Origin: Strigamia acuminata
Taxonomy: Eukaryota; Arthropoda; Chilopoda; Geophilomorpha; Linotaeniidae
Length of the DNA: 64,000 nt
NCBI GenBank assembly: GCA_949358305.1
Contig: OX442315.1
Span: 7,094,427 to 7,158,426 of the forward strand
Direction: 5' to 3'
Of this stretch, positions 9,729-19,975 are shown one piece after another. The position numbers were made by a program, and so were the translations under genes. The notes under the pieces were generated by a model that saw nothing but the letters and a program-made list of their open reading frames with translations, was not told where the DNA came from and made no database searches. Numbering within the stretch: the first letter of the stretch is position 1; every line of letters begins with the position of its first letter.

Positions 9729-9950
9729 TTAAAGAATATATTGTATAAATGTTTTTGGCTTATTACTATGGTATTCAAAAAGAAAACTTGAATTTTTAAA
9801 ATAGGAGTGTAAGAACAATTTATTACGTGCTAAAATAATCATAAGACACTCATCGGTAATCATTTCGCAAATATCACAAGTCGTAGTCAAGTTGATGTCG
9901 AAAGTAAAAAATCCATCGGCAAAGTACAGAAACCTTGCAACTATTGCCAA
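9729..9950 (-). pseudogene. LRR-like gene fragment
   Basis: The short minus-strand frame includes CEMITDECLMIIL, which fits the cysteine-containing leucine-rich repeat of F-box/LRR proteins (C..ITDE.L pattern). No full repeat array, start or flanking exons can be defined. It lies about 1 kb from a second LRR-like fragment on the same strand, so both may come from one decayed gene. Confidence 0.3.
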
Positions 9951-10037
9951 TCCATAAAAACGAGAACGAAAAGCAATTTAATCAAGAACTTCAAAACTTG
10001 TTGATAACGTCATACACTTTCACTACTGTCATAGTAA

Positions 10038-10442
10038 ACGTTATTTTTCTTTAATATTGTATATTATTCCAATTTTTACACTGAAAACGAAGCCAACTCG
10101 AGCAGAATCACTGTGAATATCATAGCTAAAGTAGATATCCACAGTTGTTTGCACCTCTGTTGCAATATGTACTACACTTGGCTGCGCAAAACAAATTGAC
10201 CAAGGCCTTCTAATTAGAAAACTTGTAGTGAAAAATCTTTGAATTTTTATTTTAAAATTATATTTTTATTTAGTCATTTTTCTTTTAAATAGTTTGCAAG
10301 TTGATTCATGAAGGATCCAACCGAAAGGTCCCTGTTATAATTACGGCGAAATAAACACGAAATACATAAAGCTAATAGCGTAGAAGGCCCAACCATATAA
10401 AACCACATAAAAATAAATAAAAATAAGAAATAAATTACAGAT
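10038..10442 (+). repeat. Dispersed repeat, uninterrupted copy
   Basis: This ~405-bp AT-rich sequence matches 11603-11677 joined to 31515-31836, starting at ACGTTATTTTTC and ending at ACAGAT. It has no coding capacity that I can support. It serves as an empty site: here AATCACTGTGAA is continuous, while the second copy is interrupted at the same place by a MITE and Gypsy-A. Confidence 0.85.
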
Positions 10443-10982
10443 AAATAAATAATATACCGGGTATAGAAAAATATATTCAATATTAATTAAAAATTCTTAC
10501 GTCTTTAACGATCTTTAAAATTATTCCGCCGACTTTCTGAGTTCCGCATCGCCTTTTTTGCTAAGTTGGCGTTGTTTTGATGGCGCCGTAGCCCGTTCAA
10601 GAGTGTACGCCTGTAATTTCTTCCAAGCAATTTCTTTGAAGTATCAGCCTGAGTTTGAAATAATTACGAAACAGAGTATGGATACATGCAAAGGAATCGG
10701 TAATTAATAAATGAAAATAACTTTTCAGAAATTGATTACGGCTCGCTTTGTTAGGAAATCGTGAACAGTGACTAAGATGAGCGAATTTCGAGCCTAACAC
10801 CATAAAACTCAACCGGGCAACAATCCAGGACCACTGGAGGATCGAGCATGTCACAGGTAAGTAGTTTAGGCCTTTTTATCCCTGTTGAATTAACAATACA
10901 AAATTTTAATGCATCTTCAAAATCATGGACAGTTGGACACCTCATCAGCTTTTACTCCTAAAGTGTAATGTTGCATTTCTGT
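10443..10982. other. AT-rich region, no gene supported
   Basis: A minus-strand frame at 10597-10854 lies just downstream of the LRR-like fragment, but nothing recognisable is encoded. No repeats shared with other parts of the window were noticed. Confidence 0.35.
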
Positions 10983-11586
10983 CTAGAAATTTACTGGTGT
11001 CTGCACATCCACATATTTCGTTTTGGCGTAACCTTTAATTTCGTCGTAAACTTTAGCGTCGATATTAAAGCAATTCCAGAAGAATAAGTCGGTCAATGGA
11101 TTTTCCATTCTCAACAATTTTTTTAAGTGGAACTAATGGAATGACACGACGAAAATGCTAAAATTTTCAAATATTTAAGCCCGTTCGAAGCGACAACTTC
11201 CGAAATTAAATCGTCGGAAAGTATTTCACAATTATCAATGGCCAATATTTTTAAAATCCTACATTGAACCAACAGCGTTTTCATTTGTTGTCCCGTAAAG
11301 AGTAAATCGTCGCAGTTTAAAAACAGCTGACGAAGATTTTTCAACAGAGCATTAATAATATCGTCGATAATTGTACAATGCACTAAAGATAATTTCTTTA
11401 ACATTGGCCAAATGCGATTAACAAGTCGAATATTGACCGATGTAACTCTCAACAGATGGAGACTCGTCACTCGTTGGGGTCAAACAAAATTACCAAAATC
11501 CAGATCATACGACAAATGTAGGCTTCTTAAATTGGGAAAAATGGTTTTCACGATTGGAATATGTTCATAATCTATCTTTAGAACCT
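10983..11586 (-). pseudogene. Leucine-rich-repeat protein fragment, disrupted
   Basis: On the minus strand the frame reads Leu-rich segments such as LKKLSLVHC, LRQLFLNCDDL and LKILAIDNCEILSDD at LRR spacing, resembling F-box/LRR proteins. An in-frame TGA near 11485 splits it. A frame change near 11123 is needed to continue to the TAG at 10983-10985, where the tail still looks protein-like. It is therefore probably a pseudogene or a mis-sequenced exon. No F-box was identified. Confidence 0.45.
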
Positions 11587-11602
11587 TATTATTATTATTA
11601 TT
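11587..11602. repeat. ATT microsatellite
   Basis: A short run of ATT triplets sits immediately before the second copy of the dispersed repeat. Confidence 0.8.
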
Positions 11603-11677
11603 ACGTTATTTTTCTTTAATATTGTATATTATTCCAATATTTACACCGAAAACGAAGCCAACTAGAGCAGATTCACT
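11603..11677 (+). repeat. Dispersed repeat copy 2, left part
   Basis: This matches 10038-10115. The copy is cut by the MITE at the ACT target site and resumes at 31515 after Gypsy-A. Confidence 0.85.
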
Positions 11678-11829
11678 AGCTGCATTCAAAAACTCTAAAA
11701 CGTATGCAAAACTCGTTTCGGGTCTGTACATGTGACGTCATTCCCATGTTATTCAATTAGAATGACGTCACATGTATGTATAGACACGAAACGACTTTTG
11801 CATCCGTTTTAGAGTTTTTGAATGCAGCT
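11678..11829. mobile_element. Palindromic MITE with 3-bp ACT duplication
   Basis: This 152-bp element is almost entirely an inverted repeat: arms of about 70 bp begin AGCTGCATTC and end GAATGCAGCT, with a short AT-rich centre. ACT flanks it at 11675-11677 and 11830-11832. The uninterrupted repeat copy at 10038 has a single ACT at this point, which fixes the borders. It has no coding capacity. The 3-bp duplication is compatible with PIF/Harbinger-like or CACTA-like mobilisation; the superfamily is not determined. Confidence 0.82.
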
Positions 11830-11832
11830 ACT

Positions 11833-12650
11833 TGTCGCGTCCTACCTGGTGATAGGTTTAAAGAGCTAACGTGTATTACTTTACCTGTGATTCTACTAAA
11901 TATGCAAATTACCCAAATGAATACTAAGTATATGTAAATGAACAAATAGGTTTATTCAATAGGCGTAAGCCTTAAAATACACTCAGTATAAAACTAGAGT
12001 CGACTTGGTCAGAGTCGAACAAAGGATTTCTCAAGATGGCGTCGTCGGTTCCGCGTGGTCGGCGGAACAAAGGCGGCGTCTCGAGTTGTCGTAAATTCGT
12101 CACGGATTCGTCGTTCACGGACGCGGTGGAATGCTCTTTCGAGTCTTCTATCCGTGCCTGTTGTCTAGGGGTTGGTTTTAGCGTCGCAAAGCTCCGTCCA
12201 GAAACGTGGAGTTTCTTACAGGGCACTCGGACACTTCGCAATGGAAATAATCGTGGGTCGATTATTCGGTGTGAATCCACAAGGGTTATTTTCCTGCTTT
12301 CGCGGGGAAATAACACACAGTGTAAATTCGTGAGAGTTACAGTTGCACTGGAATCAGCGGTCCTCGATCAATCCTAACTTTTGGTGGAGTTGGCCTGACG
12401 GTGAGGTAGTTGCTGTGTTCTTGGTGTCGTTTGTGTAAGTTCTGCTTGTAGGGCGCAAAACTCTACCTGATATAGGCCAGGGTGAGGGGCCTGGCTCGGC
12501 CAATGGGGGCCGTCCACGCATCACCTCACCCCCTCGGGGCACGCGCTTCCCAGGGGGGGAAGGCGGAGCCAACGCGAGGGAACTGACCTTTCCTAGTGAC
12601 TCATGCGGATGGCGTCCACTGGAGGGACGACCACCCGCAGGGTCACCACA
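11833..12650 (-). repeat. Gypsy-A 3' LTR
   Basis: It matches 30693-31510 with only scattered differences. A poly(A) signal (AATAAA on the minus strand) lies near 11950-11955, and a CAAGATGGCGTC motif lies at 12032-12043. Short open frames on both strands inside the LTR are repeated in both LTRs and are not taken as genes. Confidence 0.93.
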
Positions 12651-12665
12651 CGTCCCTCCCTCAGC
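12651..12665 (-). promoter_or_regulatory. Gypsy-A polypurine tract
   Basis: On the minus strand, GAGGGAGGGACG lies directly before the 3' LTR start TGTGG. This is the expected primer site for plus-strand DNA synthesis. Confidence 0.7.
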
Positions 12666-12686
12666 TTCGATCTTCGATCGGGGCGA

Positions 12687-13549
12687 TTACCCTATCTGGT
12701 CCCTCAACGCAATAGCGGGCAATTTCCCTCCGCGGGGACGTAGCATTGGGAGATTAACGGCTGACGGTGGCGGAGGAAGGCCCTCGGGCAGCGACGTGGT
12801 CAGATTTGCTGGATTCTCTGATTCGTTAATAAAGAATTGAGCGTGGCCGGGGGGTCCGTCCGTGCTGCTTCTTCTTTCATGCACCCAGATTTGGGTCGAA
12901 GCGGGGAAGCGGTTGGGACATCGACGCATTCTCTGTGTTTCCGGCGGGGTGAGGGGCTCTCGGTGAGCCCGCTGGAGTCTTTGGTGGAGAATCGGGTCGT
13001 TGGTCAACCTTATCTCCTTTGCCATCCACTGCAGGAACGATTCGCCCTGACGATGAGTGGCTAGCAACGCTTGGCGCGTCGCTTCGGACATTTGCAGGTT
13101 GGGGTACTCCACTTCCAATCGTAGATAAAGCTGCGTCGGCGCGGGAGCCGGTGGAGGCGGAGGTGGTGGAGACGGTGGTAGGGGGATCTCCAACGGTGGA
13201 GTTGTCTCCTCTATGGACAGGGCGTCCATGCTCGTAGAAGGCGGCGAGGGCGACGGCAGCGGTGGAGTTTGGGGTCCCTTGCGCGATCGCTTCGGGACCA
13301 GCTTCGGTCGCTTGCTCGATCTTCGTTCCTTCGGGAAAACTGGCTTTGGAGACGGGGTATAACTCCGGACGGCGGTCTCGGGAGGAACCGTCTCGGCCTC
13401 TTTGGTAGGGCGGACGGCTTCTTCCGCAGTCGTTGGCTCTCCGGCGGCCTTCTGTAACCGCGTCGGATGCGTTCCTGGATTTTGGTAGCGGAACGCCATC
13501 GAGCGCATCTTCGCGAACTGGAAACTCGGGTTTCCCATCGATCGTGCTA
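12687..13549 (-). CDS. Gypsy-A third ORF, C-terminal part (split by Copia)
   Basis: This is the 3' portion of the ORF that starts at 22368; the reading frame is continuous across the Copia insertion once one GTTCA duplication is removed. The first ATG inside this part is at 13538 but is not the real start. The protein has a long Pro-rich linker and then a conserved C-terminal block, with HQRLQRAHRE (about 12920-12950) and WVHERR. The same block is found in Gypsy-A2 as HQRLLRAHRA and WLHERT. No signal peptide or membrane segment is visible. Function unknown. Confidence 0.8.
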
Positions 13550-13554
13550 GTTCA

Positions 13555-13987
13555 TATTAGTATGCGATTAATTATTTTGTCCGTTTCCCCATGCATTTCT
13601 GGATAGGCATGGCAGATATGTGTGTTGGCATCCTTTGGATACCCGTGTAGCGCATATTAATGCTACTCTTGTGTGTTAACACACATATTCTATGTTTCTT
13701 GTGTCGTCTGCTTGAGAGAGCGATAAATGTTGTTTTCCGTGTTGTTTATCGGTTAATTATGCCTAGGTTAACAATTACTTATATTGTAAAGAACAAATCA
13801 ATGCTTGTTGCTATTGATTTGTCCTATTGTCATATTTTGTACGGTTTGAGACCAATTAGCCTCAAACCCAGTTGCTTTTATGCTTTCATGTGATTAAAAC
13901 ATGGCGGGCGCGAAGTGCGAGCTCCCCGCACATTTTAAGCTGGTTTCAACTCCTTTCCGATGTTTCCTGGCCTCCACGGACTTATCA
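13555..13987 (+). repeat. Copia 5' LTR
   Basis: The LTR starts TATTAG and ends TTATCA, so it lacks the usual TG start. Its borders are fixed by the GTTCA duplication and by comparison with 19976-20408. Confidence 0.93.
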
Positions 13988-15146
13988 AATGGTAGCAGAG
14001 GTCTCACGATCGGGCCAACAGGTTATTGACGAGTTCGTGAGGTTTTTCGGGCGAAAACGAACGTTGGAAGTTCGTCGCAGATCGTCGCCGAGACGTATCG
14101 CCGAAAACCGGAATTTTTCGCGAAGGACAGCCGTGACGACGTGTGCGGACAATTCTACAGTGAATTTGGAGCAAAACGGTGTAAGGAACATTGCATTTCG
14201 TTTATTTTTCGCCGATATAACCGAGTTTTTCTCGGGCGGCGCCATTTTTGTTTGCGAAGTTAGCGTGTCTACGAGTGTGTACGGAACGACACACGCACGC
14301 CCAACGTTTCGACGAACGAATACGTCGATTAGCCGCCGCATTTGGTGTCTTTCCAGCGTGGGAACGTCTGGAAACCGTCATTTTGCGAAGAAATCGTCGC
14401 GAATCGACGATTGTTGCACCGGCAGCCATTTTCGTTGGATTTTTCGTCAAGAACGACGAGATTCAACTCGCGAATTTAATCCGGCGATCACCGAGAAGTC
14501 CTGCACACGATAAGCGTGTGTGCAGGCGGTTATTTCCGTGCTTCGCATCCAGGAAAGCGGGTACGAAGGCGTGGACGTACGCAACATCGATTTTGGCCGA
14601 TACACGGAAGTGTGTACGCGGTCTGCACGTCAGCCCAGTTCCGTGCGAAGACAACGTGAAGCCGACGTTTACTGCAACGTGGGAACCAATTACGACGCAA
14701 GGATCCCGTAATTGGCCAACTTCACATCTGAAAAGTGTATTTTAGTTGCTATTTTCGTGAAACTCTGTTAATTCTTAAGGTTTTTGTTTTGGGGTCCTTT
14801 TGTTTATTCTGCACCCTTTAGGCAGTCGCCTACGTGCAGTCTCATTCCGGTCTGGGCTTGTCCGTGGCCAACTAGTCGTCCCGCGGCCCCCAGGTGGGTC
14901 GGTCGGAAGCTAGTAGGGCGACCAGATTCGGGTTTTTCACCTCACTTATTGAGGTGCCCAAAGGGAAGTTTGTGATTGTTTCGCCTTCAATTTTTGGGGG
15001 TGTTTTCGCTTCTCTGCACGGCATATTCACCGGAATTGTGAATATTAGTGTGTGTTTTCATCAAATTGGTGAATTTTTCGAGTGTTTTTCGCCGAAATTT
15101 GTGAATTTTGTGATTTGTGCATCGATTTTTCACCAAATTCTTCACC
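13988..15146 (+). other. Copia primer-binding site and long leader
   Basis: TGGTAGCAGAGG at 13990-14001 fits the initiator-Met tRNA type of primer site used by many Copia elements. The remaining leader is long (about 1.1 kb) and CpG-rich, with short frames of 60-210 codons that overlap each other; none shows family motifs. GCCATTTT-type motifs occur near 14240 and 14430. Confidence 0.65.
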
Positions 15147-18100
15147 ATGTCGAATTGGGACCGACATGATGATTACAAGGATGTACGCAAACTGGACGGC
15201 TCCAATTATCCCACCTGGAGCATGCAGATCCAGCTTTTGCTTCAATCATACAGTGTTTGGGGACATGTGACCGGCAAAATCAAGGAACCGCCTGCTGGAT
15301 CGCCGGCAAAGGAAATTCGTGACTACGAAAAGGGCGAAGAAAAAGCCCGCTCCACCATTTGTCTGGCTTGCAACGAACCACAGCAAGTCGTGGCTGTGGC
15401 CCACCCAACCGCGAAGGGTGTGTGGGAAGCGCTGAAAGCGGCTTACCAGCCGACCACGCGCGCACGCAAAGCCCGACTCCGGCGGGAATTCCTCGATATG
15501 CGTCTACGGGAGGATGAAGAGATGGTCGTCTTTACTTCCCGTGTCGACCGGAAAGTTACACAACTCGCCGACGTGAAGATTGTGGTCTCGGATGAGTTCC
15601 ACGCTTTCCAGTACTTGGACCTTTTGCCGCCCCAATTCGAGCCAGTCAAACAGACAGTGTATCACTGGCCCGACCCGGAATTTACGGCCGCTGCCGTGAA
15701 AGAAAGACTTTTAGGCGAGTATAATCGCCTTTACGAGAAGGGGGACGAATTTGGAGTGCCCAACCCGACACCGTTGGAAAACACTGGAGCCTTCTTTGGC
15801 GGAGGCAGTGGTCAACGTGGACGCGGCGGAACCGCGCCCAGTTCCCCACGTGTGTGTTTTACCTGCGGTGGGACAGGCCATTTTTCCCGCGACTGCCCTT
15901 CTCCACCTAAACAGCAACTTACTGGAAGAGGCGGATCAACAGGACAGTTTAGGGGCAATCCACGAGGAAAATCACGTGGAAAAGGCCGGCAAAAGGCCGC
16001 CGTCACCCAAATGAATATTTTTGATGACGTCCCCATCTCTTACTTCTCCGCAGCGATTTCGAATCAAGAGCAACCTCCTGTCGTATCGCTGGTGTCACAT
16101 GCGAACTTTGATTCGCAATGGTACGTCGATACAGGAGCGACAGACCATTTCTCGTTCAACAAGTCCTGGTTCTCCGACTTCAAACCATTAACTGGTTACA
16201 GCGTCCAGCAGGGCGAAGGAAAGTCGAAAATCGAGGGCATCGGGACTGTGACATTAATATCTTTTTATGGACAAAAGAAACGGGAATTACAATTGAAAAA
16301 TGTCTTCTACGCTCCAAACTTCAGAAAGAATCTGATTTCATTAGGTCGTGCAGATGAAGCTGGGGCTACCACATTTGTAAAGAATGGAAAAATGTCCATT
16401 TTTCATGGCAGTATTGATGCGCCTTCTATCACTGCGACACGTACGAGTGATAGAATGTATAAAGTCAATTGTCAAGTGAATACTGCACACATTGTTAACG
16501 CTGCTGCATTACCTGCGCAACAGAATGCGGCAGTGGAGCCTAGTCCACCTTTAAAGGGTGAAGAAATTGTTAATTCATTACTAACTCATTTAGATTTTAA
16601 GACTGCATTAACCCAAAATTTGAGTAAGACAGGGAAACCTGCAATTGCGAATATGGGGCAAGTGACTGCTGCGAACAATGCGCCAGCGATCGTTGCGAAT
16701 AATGCGAGTCCGAAACAGAAATTGAACGTTTTGAATAACACACACACTGGCCTGGTAGTCAACAATGGGAATAAATCAAAGACTGCGAAGATTTCCAAAC
16801 AAGGTGTGCAAAACAGTTTGAAAGATAATGGTGGGAATAAGGCTCTTATTAAGCCTGACAAACCTCAAACGATGGATGTTTGGCATTCACGTTTTGGGCA
16901 CCTTAATGCGAAAGGGATTGCATTGTTGGAGAAATCCGATGAAGTATTTGGGCTGAAACTTTCCAACAATGAATTGTCGGCTTGCGATGCTTGTTCGAGG
17001 GCGAAAAGCACACGTGCAAGCTTTCCTCCCATTATTAATATCTCCACTAAAGGGATTTTGGAAATTGTTCACTTAGATGTTTGGGGGCCCTCACCGGTTA
17101 AGAGCATTGGTGGGGCATTTTATTACCTAATTATGGTTGATGATTTCTCCCGACTGATGTGGATTATCATCATGAAAACGAAAGATGAAGTTTTGGGTCA
17201 TTTCAAGAAGTGGTTGACGGAAATTGAACGGCTTACTTCTAAAAAGGTCAAAGCCATTAAAACTGACAATGGTGGGGAATTCATATCGAAACAATGGAAT
17301 GCTTATACTGACAGCATTGGGTTGAAATGTATGAGGACGAATACATACAGCCCCGAGATGAATTCGGTTGCTGAGCGAGCGAACCGCACCATTCTTAATG
17401 GAATCCGGGCTTTTCTTTTTGAGAATAATTTTTCCCCAACTTTGTGGGCAGAACTTGCAGTTTCTGTCGTTTATTTGAAAAATCGATTCCCACACACGGG
17501 ATTAGGAGGGAAAACACCTTACAATGTGTTTTACAATAAGAAATTGTCCCTGCGTCATGTCAAATGCATTGGGGCATTGACATATGTCCACATTCCTTCC
17601 CAGACAAGGGGTGGGAAATTGAAAGAAAGGGCGTGGGCAGGGGCATTAATTGGTTATGCGGCTTCCACCCGTGGGTATCGAATTTGGGACCCGAAACGGA
17701 ACCAAGTGTTCCTCTCGAAACATGTCAAAATATTGGAACAGAATTTTTGGTATGAAAATTTGAAAATTCCTCCCTCGAGCCCCTCATATTTCGACAGCGT
17801 GTCTGATTCTTCAAACGAGGATGGCTCCTCGTCAGACGACGACAGCGTTCATGGTGGCCCCCTACCGGAAGCAGTGGTTCCCCCACCCCCAATTCAGGAA
17901 CCTGCGCCCGAAAAGGCACCTGAACAAGTTGAGAACGCTGGTGTCGTGGAAGATGTCATCGAGGATATAGTGCAAGATGTCCTTAGAGATGCAAATGTTG
18001 ATGAAATTGGTGGGGCAAAGGGGGACGATGAGAATTTCTTCAGTATTTACCCCGATGACGAGGATGAAATTGAGGATCCTGATGCGAGTCCTCAACTATC

Positions 18101-19958
18101 CCCCCGAACGTCACCTACACCTGTGCGTCGTAATCCCCCACGAAAAGGAAAGGATACAGGGGAACGCACAGTTCCAGCTGGTGGGTTATTGCCGTTGGAC
18201 ATGTCTAAATGGCAAAGACGGCAGTCTGTGCGAAAATCAGGCGCAACGGCTGGACAGGTTGATGTTTATTACATTTCACCAAAGCATGACAGAATTCGAA
18301 GTCGTGTTGAAGTTGTGCGGTGGTGTCGGGACGAGGGATACGAGTATATCTCGGAATTGTTCAACTTCAAAGACATCAATGTCGGTTTTGCTGGTTGCTG
18401 CTCTGTAGAGCCTGACACCTACGAAGAGGCTGTGACAGGTGTTGGGAAACCTGATTGGGAAAGGGCAATGGAGGACGAAATCGACATCTTTAAAGAACGA
18501 GAGGTGTATGTCGAGGTTGACAAAAGTGAAGTCAAGGATAAAACCTTGCTAGGATCAAAGTGGATTTATAAACTCAAAAGGGATCATACGGGTGCGATTA
18601 GCAGATATCGTGCTCGTCTTGTTGCACAAGGGTTCAAGCAGAAGCCCGGCATTGACTTTACGGAGGTCTTCTCCCCCGTAGTCAACTTTGTGTTGGTCAT
18701 GATGTTCTTTTGTACTCTTGTAGTATTAAGGAGCTGGCGTGACTTACACCTTGACATCAAGGCCGCATATCTATATGGGGACCTCGATGAGGTGCAGTAC
18801 ATCAACATCCCCAAGGGATATCGAACACCTGAAAACCAACACAAATGTTGGGAGTTGAGAAAATCTCTCTATGGGCTTCATCAGTCTGGTCGTATGTGGT
18901 ACCAGCGCTTACACGACCAGCTGATTGAAATAGGTTTTGAACCGGTTTTGGGTCTTAACTGTGTGTATAGCTTGGGTTCGGACGCCATACTCATCTTTTA
19001 CGTCGACGATATTGTATTATTTTCGAGGGATGAGTTGGCAGAAGAGTGCGTTTTAGAATGGATTCAACAATCCTTTGAGATTGTCAATTTGGGCCCCGTC
19101 ACCCTTTTATTAGGGATTGAGTTTTGTAGGGACGGGGGGAATATCCTCATTCATCAACGCACCTATATTGCGAAGCTCTGCAAGCAATACGGTATTGACC
19201 CATCTCACCGTGTTAGAGTGCCTGGCACGCCCGGCACTATGATCCAAAAAGTCCAAACGGGAGAACGTGTTAATTCGAGTTTTCCATATCGGTCTCTTGT
19301 CGGAAGTTTGCTCTTCATCGCAAGTCGCACAAGACCCGATATCTTGTTTTCTGTAATTGTATTGTCTCAATACAACGAGACTCACTCGACACGACACGTA
19401 AACATGCTGCTTCAAGTGTTGCGTTACCTGGCTAATACGCCGAATTTCTCCATTAATCTTGGGAACTGTCAAAGTGACAAGTTAACTGTTTACACAGATG
19501 CGTCTTACGCGCTGGACCAAGACAAGCGCCGAAGTTTTGGCGGGCACATTATCTATCTGGGTGGTGTCCCCGTCTCCTGGAACTGCCATAAGCAGACCAT
19601 TACCGCTCTTTCCATTATGGAAAGCGAATTCTTGGCGGTTGTGGACGGTGTGAAGGAGATAATTTGGTTAGAACGCATATTTGACGCGGAAGTGATGATT
19701 GACGGGTTTGACCGGGAAATACCATGTGTTTATGCCGATTCGATGCCTGCGATTCAATATGCGAAAAACCGCATAGAAAATCGCGCAAACAAACACATAG
19801 ACGTGAAATTGCATTTCTTGCGCGACTGGTTCGAGAAAGGTGTTTTTCGAATCAGGCACATCCCAGGGACCCTCAACGTCGCGGACATTATGACAAAGTG
19901 GTTGTCCCGCGCAAAATTGGACGCGTTGTGCGAGCACATTTTTGTCGCGACAAATTGA
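15147..19958 (+). CDS. Copia gag-pol polyprotein
   Basis: ATG at 15147 in the context CACCATGT is chosen over the upstream codon at 15117; the product is 1603 residues with no break. Domains in order: gag N-terminus (LDGSNYPTWSMQIQ, residues ~15-30), zinc knuckle CFTCGGTGHFSRDC (~237), protease DTGA (~325), pre-integrase WHSRFGHLN with CDAC (~577-620), integrase D-D-E (LDVWGP ~643, DNGGEF ~706, AERANR ~741), RT with YVDDIVLFS (~1284), RNase H with YTDASY (~1448). The end (GTLNVADIMTKWLS) is typical for Copia. All catalytic motifs are present. The gag-pol order with integrase before RT defines the superfamily. Confidence 0.95.
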   Translation: MSNWDRHDDYKDVRKLDGSNYPTWSMQIQLLLQSYSVWGHVTGKIKEPPAGSPAKEIRDYEKGEEKARSTICLACNEPQQVVAVAHPTAKGVWEALKAAYQPTTRARKARLRREFLDMRLREDEEMVVFTSRVDRKVTQLADVKIVVSDEFHAFQYLDLLPPQFEPVKQTVYHWPDPEFTAAAVKERLLGEYNRLYEKGDEFGVPNPTPLENTGAFFGGGSGQRGRGGTAPSSPRVCFTCGGTGHFSRDCPSPPKQQLTGRGGSTGQFRGNPRGKSRGKGRQKAAVTQMNIFDDVPISYFSAAISNQEQPPVVSLVSHANFDSQWYVDTGATDHFSFNKSWFSDFKPLTGYSVQQGEGKSKIEGIGTVTLISFYGQKKRELQLKNVFYAPNFRKNLISLGRADEAGATTFVKNGKMSIFHGSIDAPSITATRTSDRMYKVNCQVNTAHIVNAAALPAQQNAAVEPSPPLKGEEIVNSLLTHLDFKTALTQNLSKTGKPAIANMGQVTAANNAPAIVANNASPKQKLNVLNNTHTGLVVNNGNKSKTAKISKQGVQNSLKDNGGNKALIKPDKPQTMDVWHSRFGHLNAKGIALLEKSDEVFGLKLSNNELSACDACSRAKSTRASFPPIINISTKGILEIVHLDVWGPSPVKSIGGAFYYLIMVDDFSRLMWIIIMKTKDEVLGHFKKWLTEIERLTSKKVKAIKTDNGGEFISKQWNAYTDSIGLKCMRTNTYSPEMNSVAERANRTILNGIRAFLFENNFSPTLWAELAVSVVYLKNRFPHTGLGGKTPYNVFYNKKLSLRHVKCIGALTYVHIPSQTRGGKLKERAWAGALIGYAASTRGYRIWDPKRNQVFLSKHVKILEQNFWYENLKIPPSSPSYFDSVSDSSNEDGSSSDDDSVHGGPLPEAVVPPPPIQEPAPEKAPEQVENAGVVEDVIEDIVQDVLRDANVDEIGGAKGDDENFFSIYPDDEDEIEDPDASPQLSPRTSPTPVRRNPPRKGKDTGERTVPAGGLLPLDMSKWQRRQSVRKSGATAGQVDVYYISPKHDRIRSRVEVVRWCRDEGYEYISELFNFKDINVGFAGCCSVEPDTYEEAVTGVGKPDWERAMEDEIDIFKEREVYVEVDKSEVKDKTLLGSKWIYKLKRDHTGAISRYRARLVAQGFKQKPGIDFTEVFSPVVNFVLVMMFFCTLVVLRSWRDLHLDIKAAYLYGDLDEVQYINIPKGYRTPENQHKCWELRKSLYGLHQSGRMWYQRLHDQLIEIGFEPVLGLNCVYSLGSDAILIFYVDDIVLFSRDELAEECVLEWIQQSFEIVNLGPVTLLLGIEFCRDGGNILIHQRTYIAKLCKQYGIDPSHRVRVPGTPGTMIQKVQTGERVNSSFPYRSLVGSLLFIASRTRPDILFSVIVLSQYNETHSTRHVNMLLQVLRYLANTPNFSINLGNCQSDKLTVYTDASYALDQDKRRSFGGHIIYLGGVPVSWNCHKQTITALSIMESEFLAVVDGVKEIIWLERIFDAEVMIDGFDREIPCVYADSMPAIQYAKNRIENRANKHIDVKLHFLRDWFEKGVFRIRHIPGTLNVADIMTKWLSRAKLDALCEHIFVATN

Positions 19959-19961
19959 TTA

Positions 19962-19975
19962 ATCGAAGGGGGATT
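19962..19975 (+). promoter_or_regulatory. Copia polypurine tract
   Basis: AATCGAAGGGGGATT ends at the 3' LTR start. It lies just after the gag-pol stop. Confidence 0.6.

Noticed and set aside
12036-12377. 113-codon frame in the Gypsy-A LTR, repeated at 30896-31237
   Set aside because: It exists twice only because the LTR does. It overlaps an equally long frame on the other strand and has no family motif.
13872-14745. Genes in the Copia leader (213 and 165 codons)
   Set aside because: They overlap each other and minus-strand frames and have no motifs; the first starts in the LTR.
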